Below, piece by piece: positions 17,442 through 25,350 of a stretch of DNA of 64,000 bases. The stretch's first letter is position 1. Every line of letters starts with the position of its first letter. The stretch spans positions 1-64,000 of the forward strand of contig NZ_JBPXRR010000001.1 in assembly GCF_051842935.1 (NCBI RefSeq). Direction: 5' to 3'. A program made the position numbers and the translations under genes. Origin of the DNA: Pseudalkalibacillus sp051842935 (lineage in GTDB: Bacteria; Bacillota; Bacilli; Bacillales; Fictibacillaceae). The notes beneath the pieces were generated by a model. That model saw only the letters and a program-made list of their open reading frames with translations, was not told the DNA's origin and ran no database searches.

Positions 17442-18284
17442 ATGCGACAATTCATCCTTATTATCAGTATTCTTGTCCTGTTTCCACAGCCTGCAGAAGC
17501 GCTTTGGAAAACGAACCTCGAAATGCACGTCATCGATGTCGGTCAGGCAGACTGTATTTATATCGAGACCTCAAACGGAAAACATGTGCTCATCGATTCT
17601 GGGGATGAGCACGATGGAAAGAAAGTCGTCTCGTACCTGCAGAAGCGAGGAATCGAGCGGATTGATTATTTGATCGCGACACATCCTCACCACGATCACA
17701 TCGGCAGCATGGATGATATTTTCCAATCCTTCGATGTCGGAAAGGTCTATTTGCCGGATATCATGTATCACACAACGTACTACAAACGCCTCGTTCAGTC
17801 GATCGCCAATTCTGGAGTGGATCAGTATGTTGCGAAAGCAGGCGTGAAAGTGAAGCTCGCCCGAAATATTACAATGGAGTTCATCGCTCCTCCAGAAAAA
17901 AAGCGCTATAAATCCTTGAACGACTATTCGGCTGTCTTACAACTTCATCATGGAAAAAAGAACTTTTTACTCATGGCGGATGCAGGGGTGAAGTCAGAGA
18001 ATGAACTGCTTTCTCGAATTGACGGGGAAAAAGTAGATGTACTGAAAGTGGCGCATCATGGTGCGAATACTGGCACGGGTCATGCATTGCTCAAAAAAGC
18101 GAATCCCGATTACGCCATCATTTCGGTAGGTCGGAAGAACAAGTACGGATATCCTTCCAAAGATGTGTTGAAGAGATTGAATGCCCATAAAATCCAAGTG
18201 TACCGAACCGATAAGCTAGGAACGATCATCACCAAAAGCGATGGGAAATCTGTAAAGTTCTTTACAGAATTCCCTCAATCGTGA
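17442..18284 (+). CDS. secreted metallo-beta-lactamase-fold hydrolase (ComEC C-terminal-like)
   Basis: This 280-aa protein has a signal peptide (about 1-20, cleavage after AEA) and one metallo-beta-lactamase domain. The metal motif is THPHHDHIG (about 79-87). The later ligands are in LLMADAGV and KVAHHGA. The opening HVIDVGQADCIYIE and the overall pattern match the C-terminal hydrolase domain of the competence protein ComEC/Rec2 and its free-standing secreted relatives. The substrate is unknown; a nucleic-acid or phosphodiester target is a reasonable guess. GGGGAGG is 13 nt from the ATG, rather distant. Its 3' end overlaps the convergent ComFB-like gene by 10 nt, another possible competence link. 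Confidence 0.88.
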   Translation: MRQFILIISILVLFPQPAEALWKTNLEMHVIDVGQADCIYIETSNGKHVLIDSGDEHDGKKVVSYLQKRGIERIDYLIATHPHHDHIGSMDDIFQSFDVGKVYLPDIMYHTTYYKRLVQSIANSGVDQYVAKAGVKVKLARNITMEFIAPPEKKRYKSLNDYSAVLQLHHGKKNFLLMADAGVKSENELLSRIDGEKVDVLKVAHHGANTGTGHALLKKANPDYAIISVGRKNKYGYPSKDVLKRLNAHKIQVYRTDKLGTIITKSDGKSVKFFTEFPQS

Positions 18285-18562
18285 TTTGGATTTTTACGAA
18301 CGACATGGATGGCACTGATGATGTGCTTGTTCAAGGTCGTACGCATGAAGCTCTGATTATATAAACGGAAGATGATTTCCCTTTTTTCATCTGAAGTCAC
18401 GTATCGTGGCGGTACACTGTTGAGCGTCAAGGCGATAATGTCGACGGAACATTTCTGACAGCGGCATACCGTTTGGTAATCGGGGCTGTTCAACATGACG
18501 GTAACGAGCGTGGGGATGATTTCTTCCAAGACGTTGAAATACTCTTTAGCCAATTCTTCCAC
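18275..18562 (-). CDS. late competence ComFB-domain protein
   Basis: This 95-aa protein contains the ComFB domain with a metal-binding-type cluster CRCQKC (about 33-38), followed by LTLNSVPPRYV. In B. subtilis comFB sits between comFA and comFC, but its role in competence is unclear, and stand-alone relatives are widespread. As annotated it starts with GTG at 18562. However, GAGGTGG is positioned ideally (5 nt) for the TTG at 18553, which would shorten the protein by three residues. It is convergent with and slightly overlaps the secreted metallo-hydrolase gene, and divergent from yhcV. Confidence 0.85.
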   Translation of the reverse strand: MEELAKEYFNVLEEIIPTLVTVMLNSPDYQTVCRCQKCSVDIIALTLNSVPPRYVTSDEKREIIFRLYNQSFMRTTLNKHIISAIHVVRKNPNHD

Positions 18563-18711
18563 CTCTAGGTGTTAAAAGTTTTATGTACAAATGCCACCTC
18601 CAAGTGTAGAGGATTTTGATAGAAATTGGAATAGGTCGAACGTTGAAAATAAAGGAAAAATAATCTTTTTACGTAGAGGCTACACTATGGGTGAAAGGAG
18701 GATGTGCTTAA

Positions 18712-19161
18712 ATGAACAACTTAACGAACCAACAATTACGTGCCATCATGTCCAATAATGTGGCTTCAGTTTCTCCTCAACAATCGTTGAAGGAAGCGGC
18801 TGCGTTAATGAGCCAATATAATGTAGGTGCCATCCCAGTAGTAGAAAACGGACAAGTCCGAGGGATCATCACTGACCGTGACATTACGTTACGTTCAACT
18901 GCCCAAGGGTTGGATGGGAATACACAAGTATCCCAATGTATGTCATCCAACATCGTTGCTGGAAACCCGAATATGAGTGCTCAAGAAGCTGCTCAGTTGA
19001 TGTCCCAAAACCAAATCCGCCGTTTACCGGTTGTAGAAAACAATCAGATGGTCGGAATGGTTTCACTTGGTGACCTTGCAACAAAGGACGGCGACCCGAA
19101 CAACGCTGGTCAAGCACTTTCAAGCATTTCTACTCCTTCCAATCCAAACGCAATACAATAA
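18712..19161 (+). CDS. yhcV: tandem CBS-domain protein YhcV
   Basis: This 149-aa protein is built of two CBS domains (about 10-65 and 75-130). Each contains the G-x-x-PVVENGQV-type strand and ITDRDITLR or SLGDLA turn, forming one Bateman module that usually binds adenine nucleotides. In B. subtilis YhcV is a stress-responsive CBS protein followed by yhcW, the same downstream neighbour as here. AAAGGAGGATGTGC precedes the ATG. The C-terminal ~20 residues are Ser/Asn-rich and low in complexity. A strong terminator follows, and 940 bp of repetitive DNA then separates it from yhcW. Confidence 0.9.
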   Translation: MNNLTNQQLRAIMSNNVASVSPQQSLKEAAALMSQYNVGAIPVVENGQVRGIITDRDITLRSTAQGLDGNTQVSQCMSSNIVAGNPNMSAQEAAQLMSQNQIRRLPVVENNQMVGMVSLGDLATKDGDPNNAGQALSSISTPSNPNAIQ

Positions 19162-19168
19162 CCGGAGT

Positions 19169-19198
19169 AAAAGCACCTGACCTCAGGTGCTTTTTTTA
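19169..19198 (+). terminator. terminator after yhcV
   Basis: AAGCACCTGA/TCAGGTGCTT stem followed by seven T. Confidence 0.92.
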
Positions 19199-19243
19199 TG
19201 GTGGTGTTTAGCGGTTGTGGTGGTGTGGTGTTTCGTGTTTTGG

Positions 19244-19356
19244 TCTATAATTTTTTGTTTTTATGGGAAATAAGGCGGTTTTTATGGGAAATTCGCAAAA
19301 CTGATCTATAATTTTTTATTTTTATTGGAAATACTCATATTTTTATGGGAAATAAT
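19244..19356. repeat. AT-rich 21-bp-period repeat
   Basis: The motif TTTTTATGGGAAATA (one copy with TTGG) starts at 19258, 19279, 19319 and 19340: spacings 21, 40 and 21. A longer 28-bp segment beginning TCTATAATTTTTT repeats at 19244 and 19305. It is preceded by a G/T-rich stretch (19199-19243). It lies directly after the yhcV terminator and shows no gene. Confidence 0.75.
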
Positions 19357-19394
19357 CCGCCGCTTATACATTGGCCAGAATTTTACCTTAAAAT

Positions 19395-20066
19395 GAAACT
19401 TTTCCATTGGAAAAGTTCAGATTGGATGGAGAGCTGAGACTGAATCGCTTTAGCTTAATGACTTTTTGGCAGGAAAGACACTGGAAGTCGTTGAAAAGTA
19501 TAGGTACAAGATAAGTGCGACTAGGCTTCTGGCTACGCTATCACTTGCCAATCAGCCAGTCTACTTTTCACTTGGTTACAATCACTTTTCAGCAGGAAGT
19601 TCACTCGACGTGGTGGAAAAGTGTAAGTTCAAGTATAAGTGCATCTACGTCTCTGGCTTCGTTCCACTTGCCAGTCGACTAGATTTCTTTTCACTTGGTT
19701 CTAATTACTTTTCAGCAGGAAGTTCACTCGATGTGGTGGAAAAGTGTAAGTTCAAGTATAAGTGCAACTAAAGTAATTGGCTGCCTTTACAGTTGCCAAT
19801 TACTAAGTTTTCTTTTCACTTGTTAAAGATTACTTTTCAGCAGGATGAACATTCGACGTCGTTGAAAAGTATAGGAACAAGTATAAGTGCGACTAGGCTT
19901 CTGGCTACGCTATCACTTGCCAATCAGCCAGTCTACTTTTCACTTGGTTACAATCACTTTTCAGCAGGAAGTTCACTCGACGTGGTGGAAAAGTGTAAGT
20001 TCAAGTATAAGTGCATCTACGTCTCTGGCTTCGTTCCACTTGCCAGTCGACTAGATTTCTTTATAT
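19395..20066. repeat. tandem array of five ~124-bp structured units
   Basis: Units begin at 19461, 19584, 19707, 19832 and 19956 (lengths 123, 123, 125, 124 and a truncated last unit). An extra hairpin AACTTTTCCA/TGGAAAAGTT lies at 19396-19416. Units 1-2 and 4-5 share a 180-bp identical run (19511-19690 and 19883-20062). Each unit holds hairpin A (ACTTTTC/GAAAAGT) and hairpin B, whose arms end in GGC/GCC. Hairpin B arms differ between units yet stay complementary: GACT/AGTC, ATCTA/TAGAT, and AGTAATTGGC/GCCAATTACT. Open frames through the array have no ribosome sites and reflect the near-multiple-of-three period. No transposase is present. Confidence 0.9.
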
Positions 20067-20101
20067 AGTGGGATTAGAATCTGTGCAAAGGGTGTGAGGG
20101 T

Positions 20102-20764
20102 ATGATTAAAGCGGTTGTGTTCGATTTTGATGGGACGATTCTTGATACAGAGTCGTGTGAGTACAACGTTTTACAACGAATTTATAAGGAACATGGTGCT
20201 GAGCTTCCGATTGAAGTATGGGGAGAATGTATTGGCACACACGCTACATATTTTGATGCGCATGAGTATTTAGAGGAACAGATCGGGAAGAAACTCGATC
20301 GAGAACATATCAAGCAGCAAAGGCTGGACATTTTCCAGGAGCTCATCAAAGACCGTGAAGCTCTTCCTGGCGTAACGGAATACCTTGAAGCTGCCAAACA
20401 GCTCGGTCTGAAAATCGGGCTTGCGTCCAGCTCATCCTACAAGTGGGTGTCGAAGCATATCAAAAACCTTGGAATTGATCATTATTTCGAGACGATTAAA
20501 ACTTCAGATGATGTAGAGACCGTCAAACCAGACCCGACATTGTTCCGTTTAGCGGTAGAAGCGCTAGGAGTTAAACCAGAAGAGGCGATTGCATTCGAGG
20601 ACTCTGTGAACGGCGCCAAATCAGCAAAACGTGCAGGCCTTCACACAGTCGTTATCCCGAACTTGGTCACTCGCCATTTGACGTTTGAGGAGTATGACCT
20701 GAAGCTGGAGTCATTAGCGGAGATGGAACTTCAACAGATGATCGATCAGTTTTCAAAACAGTGA
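20102..20764 (+). CDS. yhcW: HAD-family phosphatase YhcW (beta-phosphoglucomutase-like)
   Basis: This 220-aa cytosolic haloacid-dehalogenase-type hydrolase has motif I DFDGTILDTE (Asp nucleophile about residue 8), motif II LASSSSYKW, motif III around KPDPTLF, and motif IV EDSVNGAKSA. A helical cap lies between motifs I and II, as in beta-phosphoglucomutase and phosphoglycolate phosphatase. The substrate is not predictable. It matches B. subtilis YhcW in length and neighbours (yhcV upstream, yhcX downstream). The start ATG follows GGGTGTGAGGGT. Its stop overlaps the start of the next gene (TGATG), implying translational coupling. The structured repeat array ends ~35 bp upstream. Confidence 0.92.
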   Translation: MIKAVVFDFDGTILDTESCEYNVLQRIYKEHGAELPIEVWGECIGTHATYFDAHEYLEEQIGKKLDREHIKQQRLDIFQELIKDREALPGVTEYLEAAKQLGLKIGLASSSSYKWVSKHIKNLGIDHYFETIKTSDDVETVKPDPTLFRLAVEALGVKPEEAIAFEDSVNGAKSAKRAGLHTVVIPNLVTRHLTFEEYDLKLESLAEMELQQMIDQFSKQ

Positions 20765-21171
20765 TGAACGGGAATAGGCAGATTACAGGAATCAATCACA
20801 TCACACTGAATGTCCGGGACTTGAAAGAGTCCCTTCATTTTTATGAGGGCATTTTGAATATGAAGAGAGTGCACCTAGGAAAAACGGATGCCTATTTGGA
20901 GAGTGGAGCGGCGTGGATTTGTCTTTTGGAAAAAGGGCATCATGAAAGTGAATCCAACAATGAATCCATCGGAGTCGATCACTTTGCTTTTTCAATCAGT
21001 GAGAGTGGTTTCCACGACATGGTACAAGCTCTCCATTCAAACCAGGTACCGATTGTCAGGGGACCGATTGAACGCGGTGGAGGTCTTGTCGTGAACTTTC
21101 TTGATCCGAATGGCATTCAACTCGAACTGAACACATCAAATTTGCAGACGAGAATGAAAGACTGGCGATAA
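20764..21171 (+). CDS. VOC-family (glyoxalase/bleomycin-resistance-like) protein
   Basis: This 135-aa protein is a single vicinal-oxygen-chelate domain: GINHITLNVRDLKESLHFYE at the start, a metal-ligand-type HFAFSI in the middle, and FLDPNGIQLEL near the C-terminus. Length equals FosB/FosX or small dioxygenase-like proteins. A fosfomycin-thiol-transferase role is possible, but the diagnostic residues cannot be settled by eye. The ATG overlaps the yhcW stop codon (TGATG) and lacks its own good ribosome site, so expression probably depends on yhcW translation. yhcX begins 19 nt downstream, so this gene is inserted in a yhcW-x-yhcX operon. Confidence 0.88.
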   Translation: MNGNRQITGINHITLNVRDLKESLHFYEGILNMKRVHLGKTDAYLESGAAWICLLEKGHHESESNNESIGVDHFAFSISESGFHDMVQALHSNQVPIVRGPIERGGGLVVNFLDPNGIQLELNTSNLQTRMKDWR

Positions 21172-21190
21172 ATAGGAAGGATGGTAGTGC

Positions 21191-22738
21191 ATGTCATCAG
21201 TGGATGAATCAAAATTTGAGAAGAAAATTTTCCTAAGAAACATAGAACATAAAGATATTGATGAAATCCTTGAATTGCAGAAAATCTGTTTCCCGAATAT
21301 GGACCCGTGGAAAAGAGCGCATTTGGAGAGCCATCTGGATATTTTTCCGGAAGGCCAATTTTGCGTGGAATTCGATGGGAAAATCATTGGGACTTGCTCC
21401 AGTCTGATCGTCAACTTCGACGAATACGATGAGAAGCATACATGGGATGAAATTACGGATGAAGGCTATATTACGAATCATGATCCAGAAGGGTACAACC
21501 TTTATGGAATTGAAGTGATGGTCCATCCGGATTTCCGCAGGATGAAAATCGGTCGACGACTATACGAAGCTCGAAAAGAGTTGGCGGAAAAGCTGAATTT
21601 GAAAAGCATCATCATCGGAGGCCGGATTCCAAACTACCATAAATATGCCGATCAGATGACACCGCGTGAATACGTGAAAGAAGTGGTGCATCACAATATT
21701 TATGACCCTGTGCTGACCTTCCAGTTGATGAACGGCTTTGCACTCATGCGGATCAATCCGGATTATCTTCCGGATGACAAAGCTTCCAATGCTCATGCGA
21801 CACTTATGGAATGGAACAACATCGATTACAGGGCGACGTCCAAACGTCATTTCAAAACGTCTTTCCCGGTTCGCATTACGACAATCCAGTACATGATGAG
21901 ACAGATTCATTCGTTTGATGAGTTTGCCAACCAGGTCGAATATTATACGGATGTAGCTTCAGACTATGGATCGGATTTCGTCGTGTTCCCAGAAATTTTC
22001 ACGACGCAATTGATGAGCTATCTTGATGAGAAGAGTCCGAGCCAGGCTGTTCGCCGTCTGACTCAATATACGGAAGACTATATCGAGTTGTTTACCGAAT
22101 TCGCTGTCCGATACAACGTGAATATCATCGGCGGATCCCATTTCGTTGAAGAAGAAGGGAAAATCTATAACATCGCTTACCTTTTCCGAAGAGATGGGAC
22201 GATCGAGAAGCAATACAAGCTACACATCACACCAAACGAGCGGAAGTGGTGGGGCGTCAGTCCTGGAGATAAAGTGAATGTGTTCGATACGGATTGCGGG
22301 AAAATTGCGATCCTGATCTGTTATGACATCGAATTCCCTGAGCTTGCGCGTTACGTAACCGATAAAGGTGCACGGATCATCTTCACACCTTTCTGTACAG
22401 ATGACCGTCAAGGATACCTCCGTGTGAGATATTGTTCTCAAGCTCGTGCGATCGAAAACCAAGTTTATACGGTGCTTTCCGGAACTGTCGGAAATCTTCC
22501 TCAAACGGAAAACATGGACGTCCAATACGCACAGTCCGGTATTTTCACACCATCTGATTTCACTTTCCCGCGCGACGGAATTGTCGGAGAGTGTAATCCG
22601 AACATAGAAACGCTGGTTGTCGGAGATGTCGATTTAGAGATTTTAAGAAGACATAGAAGGTCAGGAAGTGTCATGCAACTCCGTGACAGAAGACGTGACC
22701 TTTATGAAGTGAACATGAAAAAGCAAGATGAACAGTAA
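21191..22738 (+). CDS. yhcX: GNAT acetyltransferase-nitrilase fusion protein YhcX
   Basis: This 515-aa two-domain enzyme has an N-terminal GNAT acetyltransferase (about 10-200; acetyl-CoA loop VHPDFRRMKIGRRLYEARK) and a C-terminal carbon-nitrogen hydrolase (about 220-500). The nitrilase triad is visible as FPEIF (Glu), YKLHITPNERKWW (Lys) and ILICYDIEFPE (Cys). Length and architecture match B. subtilis YhcX. Physiological substrates are unknown; an N-acyl or amide metabolite repair role is guessed for the family. GGAAGGATGG precedes the ATG. It is the last gene of the yhcW operon and ends at a terminator. Confidence 0.93.
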   Translation: MSSVDESKFEKKIFLRNIEHKDIDEILELQKICFPNMDPWKRAHLESHLDIFPEGQFCVEFDGKIIGTCSSLIVNFDEYDEKHTWDEITDEGYITNHDPEGYNLYGIEVMVHPDFRRMKIGRRLYEARKELAEKLNLKSIIIGGRIPNYHKYADQMTPREYVKEVVHHNIYDPVLTFQLMNGFALMRINPDYLPDDKASNAHATLMEWNNIDYRATSKRHFKTSFPVRITTIQYMMRQIHSFDEFANQVEYYTDVASDYGSDFVVFPEIFTTQLMSYLDEKSPSQAVRRLTQYTEDYIELFTEFAVRYNVNIIGGSHFVEEEGKIYNIAYLFRRDGTIEKQYKLHITPNERKWWGVSPGDKVNVFDTDCGKIAILICYDIEFPELARYVTDKGARIIFTPFCTDDRQGYLRVRYCSQARAIENQVYTVLSGTVGNLPQTENMDVQYAQSGIFTPSDFTFPRDGIVGECNPNIETLVVGDVDLEILRRHRRSGSVMQLRDRRRDLYEVNMKKQDEQ

Positions 22739-22749
22739 TTCTACACGGG

Positions 22750-22779
22750 AAAAGGCAGGCATTCGACCTGCCTTTTTTC
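22750..22779 (+). terminator. terminator after yhcX
   Basis: AAAGGCAGG/CCTGCCTTT stem with T6. Confidence 0.92.
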
Positions 22780-22796
22780 ATTATTCGATGAAGTAT

Positions 22797-22964
22797 TGTC
22801 TAGCTACAGAGCCCATCCTTTCAGTCCACTTCAGTCCTCCTGTGGCGGCAACACACTGAATTACTTACAGGATTCAACCCACGCAGGACCAAACAATGTT
22901 TGGTTCGAGCCTCCTCGTCATACTTCCAGTGACTTTCAAGGCTGAACGGGCTCTTCCGCTTTTC
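22797..22964 (+). repeat. dispersed intergenic element (TGTCTAGCT...GCTTTTC), copy 1
   Basis: The element begins TGTCTAGCT and ends GGGCTCTTCCGCTTTTC. It shares blocks with a second copy at 30510-30620: CACTTCAG, GGCGGCAA, CCTCCTC-TCA, CTTCCAGTGAC-TTC and CTT-CGCTTTTC. This copy is longer, with about 60 extra bp carrying CCAAACAATGTTTGG, a perfect palindrome. It resembles a repeat class seen between genes in many Bacillaceae. It has no coding potential. Confidence 0.75.
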
Positions 22965-23198
22965 TTTATTTTCCGGGGAATACTGACATTTTATGGTTGC
23001 TTATTTTGTAAAAAGATGGTTTCGACAGCATGGTAGCAGATCAGGCATGAACTACGAAAGGTATGGAGGAGTAGGGAAGATGCTGTAGAATTCAGTACCG
23101 AAAGACCTGCTGATGGCAATGTATGAGAAATAGTGGAGGATTACCCGGAATTCTTATACAATAGGGTGTGGAAGAGTCTATATTAACAGGAGGCAAAC
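22965..23198. other. non-coding leader of pgcA
   Basis: This 230-bp stretch has no plausible ORF. A -10-like TATACAAT at about 23158 lies 41 nt before the pgcA ATG, but no good -35 partner is visible. Nothing else is recognised. Confidence 0.4.
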
Positions 23199-24935
23199 AT
23201 GAGCTGGAAAACAAGTTATGATCGTTGGAATGCATTTGAACAACTGGATAAGGAACTACGCAAGCAGCTTCATTCCATTCGTGAACAAGAAGAGAAGTTG
23301 GAAGACAGCTTCTATAAAAACTTGGAGTTCGGAACAGGTGGTATGCGCGGAGAAATCGGACCTGGAACGAACCGGATGAACAAATACACCATCCGTAAGG
23401 CTTCAGAAGGGCTTGCCCGATACATAGATCAATTTGGTGAGGAAGCGAAACACCGCGGTGTCGTCATCGCTTACGATTCTCGTCATAAGTCACCGGAATT
23501 TGCGATGGAAGCGGCTAGAACGCTCGGTCGTCATGGCATTCAAACGTATGTTTTTAACGAGTTGCGTCCGACACCTGAATTGTCCTTCGCAGTACGTTAT
23601 TTACATGCGTTCTCAGGAATCGTCATTACCGCGAGCCATAATCCTCCGGAATACAATGGTTATAAGGTATACGGAGATGACGGGGGACAGCTTCCTCCGA
23701 AAACGGCGAATGAAGTGATCGAATGTGTCAATCAGGTTGAAAATGAACTGGAGATTGAGATTGCTGATGAAGAAGAATTGAAGGCTTCGGGCTTATTGAA
23801 AATGATCGGAGAGCAAATCGATCGAGCGTATGTCGAACAGCTTGTCGGCATTTCCGTCAACTCTGAACTGATTCAGGAGCAGAGTGATCTGAAGATCGTA
23901 TTCACACCTTTACATGGAACGGCGAACAAACCTGTAAGACGAGGCTTGGAAGCGTTAGGGTTCAAGCATGTGACGGTTGTCAGTGAACAGGAGCTACCTG
24001 ACCCTGAGTTTTCAACTGTAAAATCTCCAAACCCTGAGGAACATGCTGCATTTGAGCTTGCGATGCAATATGGAGAGAAAGAAAATGCCGATCTTTTGAT
24101 GGCAACCGATCCAGATGCGGACCGAGTCGGAATCGCTGTGAAGAATGAGGAAGGGGAGTACGTCGTACTGACGGGGAACCAAACCGGCGCTCTCATCTTG
24201 AACTATTTGTTGAACGAAAAACAAAACCAAGGTGAGCTCCCGGAAAACGGTGTTGTTTTGAAAACGATCGTAACCTCGGAAATCGGTCGTACGATTGCTT
24301 CGAAGTATGGACTTAAAACGGTCGATACGCTGACTGGATTCAAGTTCATCGGTGAAAAGATGAAAGAATACGAAGAAACGGGCGAGCACACTTTCTTGTT
24401 CGGATATGAGGAAAGTTACGGATACCTCATCGGAGATTTCGTGCGGGATAAGGATGCGGTCCAGGCTTGTCTGATGGCAGCAGAAGTTGCGGCTTATTAT
24501 AAATCAAAAGGAAAGACGCTTTATCAAGGATTGCTGGAAATCTTTGAAGAGTACGGATACTATCAAGAGGGTCTTGAATCACTCACTTTGAAAGGGAAAA
24601 AAGGAGCAGAGGAAATCCAGGAGATTTTGTCATCCTTCAGAACCCAGGCACCTTCCGAATTCGGAGGCATTCCGGTATCCATCATTGAAGATTATCAAAG
24701 CAAGGAACGTTTTTACGTCCAGTCGACAGATGTTGAGGAAATGACACTACCACCATCGAACGTCATTAAATATATCCTAGAGGATGGTTCATGGGTATGT
24801 CTTCGTCCATCCGGAACCGAGCCGAAGATCAAGTTCTATTTCGGTACCCAATCGGATTCACTGAAAAAGAGCCAGGATCTTCTAGCGAAGTTGAAAGAAG
24901 ACGTAATGGAAAAAGTGAACCACATCAGAGGATAA
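23199..24935 (+). CDS. pgcA: alpha-phosphoglucomutase (phosphohexomutase) PgcA
   Basis: This 578-aa phosphohexomutase interconverts glucose 1- and 6-phosphate, feeding UDP-glucose for glycolipid and teichoic-acid synthesis. Four-domain signatures appear in order: the phosphoserine loop ITASHNPPEYNGYK (catalytic Ser near residue 147), metal loop TDPDADRVGIA, sugar loop GYEESYGYLIGDF, and phosphate loop RPSGTEPKIKFY near the C-terminus. Size matches B. subtilis PgcA (YhxB), which lies in the same chromosomal neighbourhood. AACAGGAGGCAAAC gives a good ribosome site. It is monocistronic and ends at a terminator. Confidence 0.95.
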   Translation: MSWKTSYDRWNAFEQLDKELRKQLHSIREQEEKLEDSFYKNLEFGTGGMRGEIGPGTNRMNKYTIRKASEGLARYIDQFGEEAKHRGVVIAYDSRHKSPEFAMEAARTLGRHGIQTYVFNELRPTPELSFAVRYLHAFSGIVITASHNPPEYNGYKVYGDDGGQLPPKTANEVIECVNQVENELEIEIADEEELKASGLLKMIGEQIDRAYVEQLVGISVNSELIQEQSDLKIVFTPLHGTANKPVRRGLEALGFKHVTVVSEQELPDPEFSTVKSPNPEEHAAFELAMQYGEKENADLLMATDPDADRVGIAVKNEEGEYVVLTGNQTGALILNYLLNEKQNQGELPENGVVLKTIVTSEIGRTIASKYGLKTVDTLTGFKFIGEKMKEYEETGEHTFLFGYEESYGYLIGDFVRDKDAVQACLMAAEVAAYYKSKGKTLYQGLLEIFEEYGYYQEGLESLTLKGKKGAEEIQEILSSFRTQAPSEFGGIPVSIIEDYQSKERFYVQSTDVEEMTLPPSNVIKYILEDGSWVCLRPSGTEPKIKFYFGTQSDSLKKSQDLLAKLKEDVMEKVNHIRG

Positions 24936-24951
24936 AATAAGGAAGGATTGA

Positions 24952-24973
24952 CCATAGCGTCAATCCTTTTTTC
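24952..24973 (+). terminator. terminator after pgcA
   Basis: AGGATTGAC/GTCAATCCT stem with T6. Confidence 0.9.
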
Positions 24974-24989
24974 AAAATGTTATGGAAGG

Positions 24990-25056
24990 CTAGCTGGTAC
25001 TGAAAACCGAGAAACGGCTGTTTTGAGTACCACATAGAAGGTCTAGCTGGTACTGA
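24990..25056. repeat. short direct repeat in the pgcA downstream region
   Basis: CTAGCTGGTACTGA occurs at 24990 and 25043 with GAGTACCA between. The GGTAC cores recall the three-block elements elsewhere, but spacing differs, so membership is uncertain. Confidence 0.5.
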
Positions 25057-25099
25057 TAACGAAAAAACTTAAGTTGACTACCAGGTAAACACCTACCTA

Positions 25100-25243
25100 T
25101 CACGTCGTCCTAAACAAATCGCGTTTTGACTTGATTTTTCCGTGCCCTTTGCAAGCCGGGCATTTTTTGATTTTGATAAAAGGGAGGAAGGAAGAGACTT
25201 TTCCTGAACCTTTGCATTGCGGACAAAGTATGAAAATCGCCAT
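25100..25243 (-). CDS. 47-aa protein with two DnaJ-type zinc motifs
   Basis: This small basic protein contains two CxxCxGxG motifs: CPQCKGSG (residues 7-14) and CPACKGHG (28-35), the half-site pattern of DnaJ/Hsp40 zinc fingers. They are separated by a hydrophobic-basic linker (SFLPFIKIKK). Two motifs suffice to bind one zinc ion. AAAGGAG is 6 nt upstream of the ATG, far better than for the longer overlapping frame in another register. A role in thiol or protein-folding chemistry or RNA binding is conceivable; no named family is recognised. The tail is RDLFRTT. It is convergent with pgcA and divergent from the ynfA-like gene. Confidence 0.8.
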   Translation of the reverse strand: MAIFILCPQCKGSGKVSSFLPFIKIKKCPACKGHGKIKSKRDLFRTT

Positions 25244-25350
25244 CCTTGTCTCCTTTCTCTGAACGAATGAATTTCTGTCGATGAACGAACTCTATTACCA
25301 TTCTATGTCTAGATGAATAAACTTAAACGTGGAAGCAGGTGAATCACTCA

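Noticed and set aside
19395..20066. CRISPR array
   Set aside because: Units are ~124 bp with no short constant repeat separated by unique spacers of even size, and there are no cas genes in the window.
19466..20068. ORFs of 101 and 91 codons through the ~124-bp repeat array
   Set aside because: They begin at TTG without ribosome sites; the near-multiple-of-three period keeps frames open, and base pairing rather than codons is conserved.
25110..25301. 63-codon minus-strand ORF overlapping the zinc protein
   Set aside because: It lacks a good ribosome site and has unremarkable composition, whereas the other frame gives two CxxCxGxG motifs and an ideal ribosome site.
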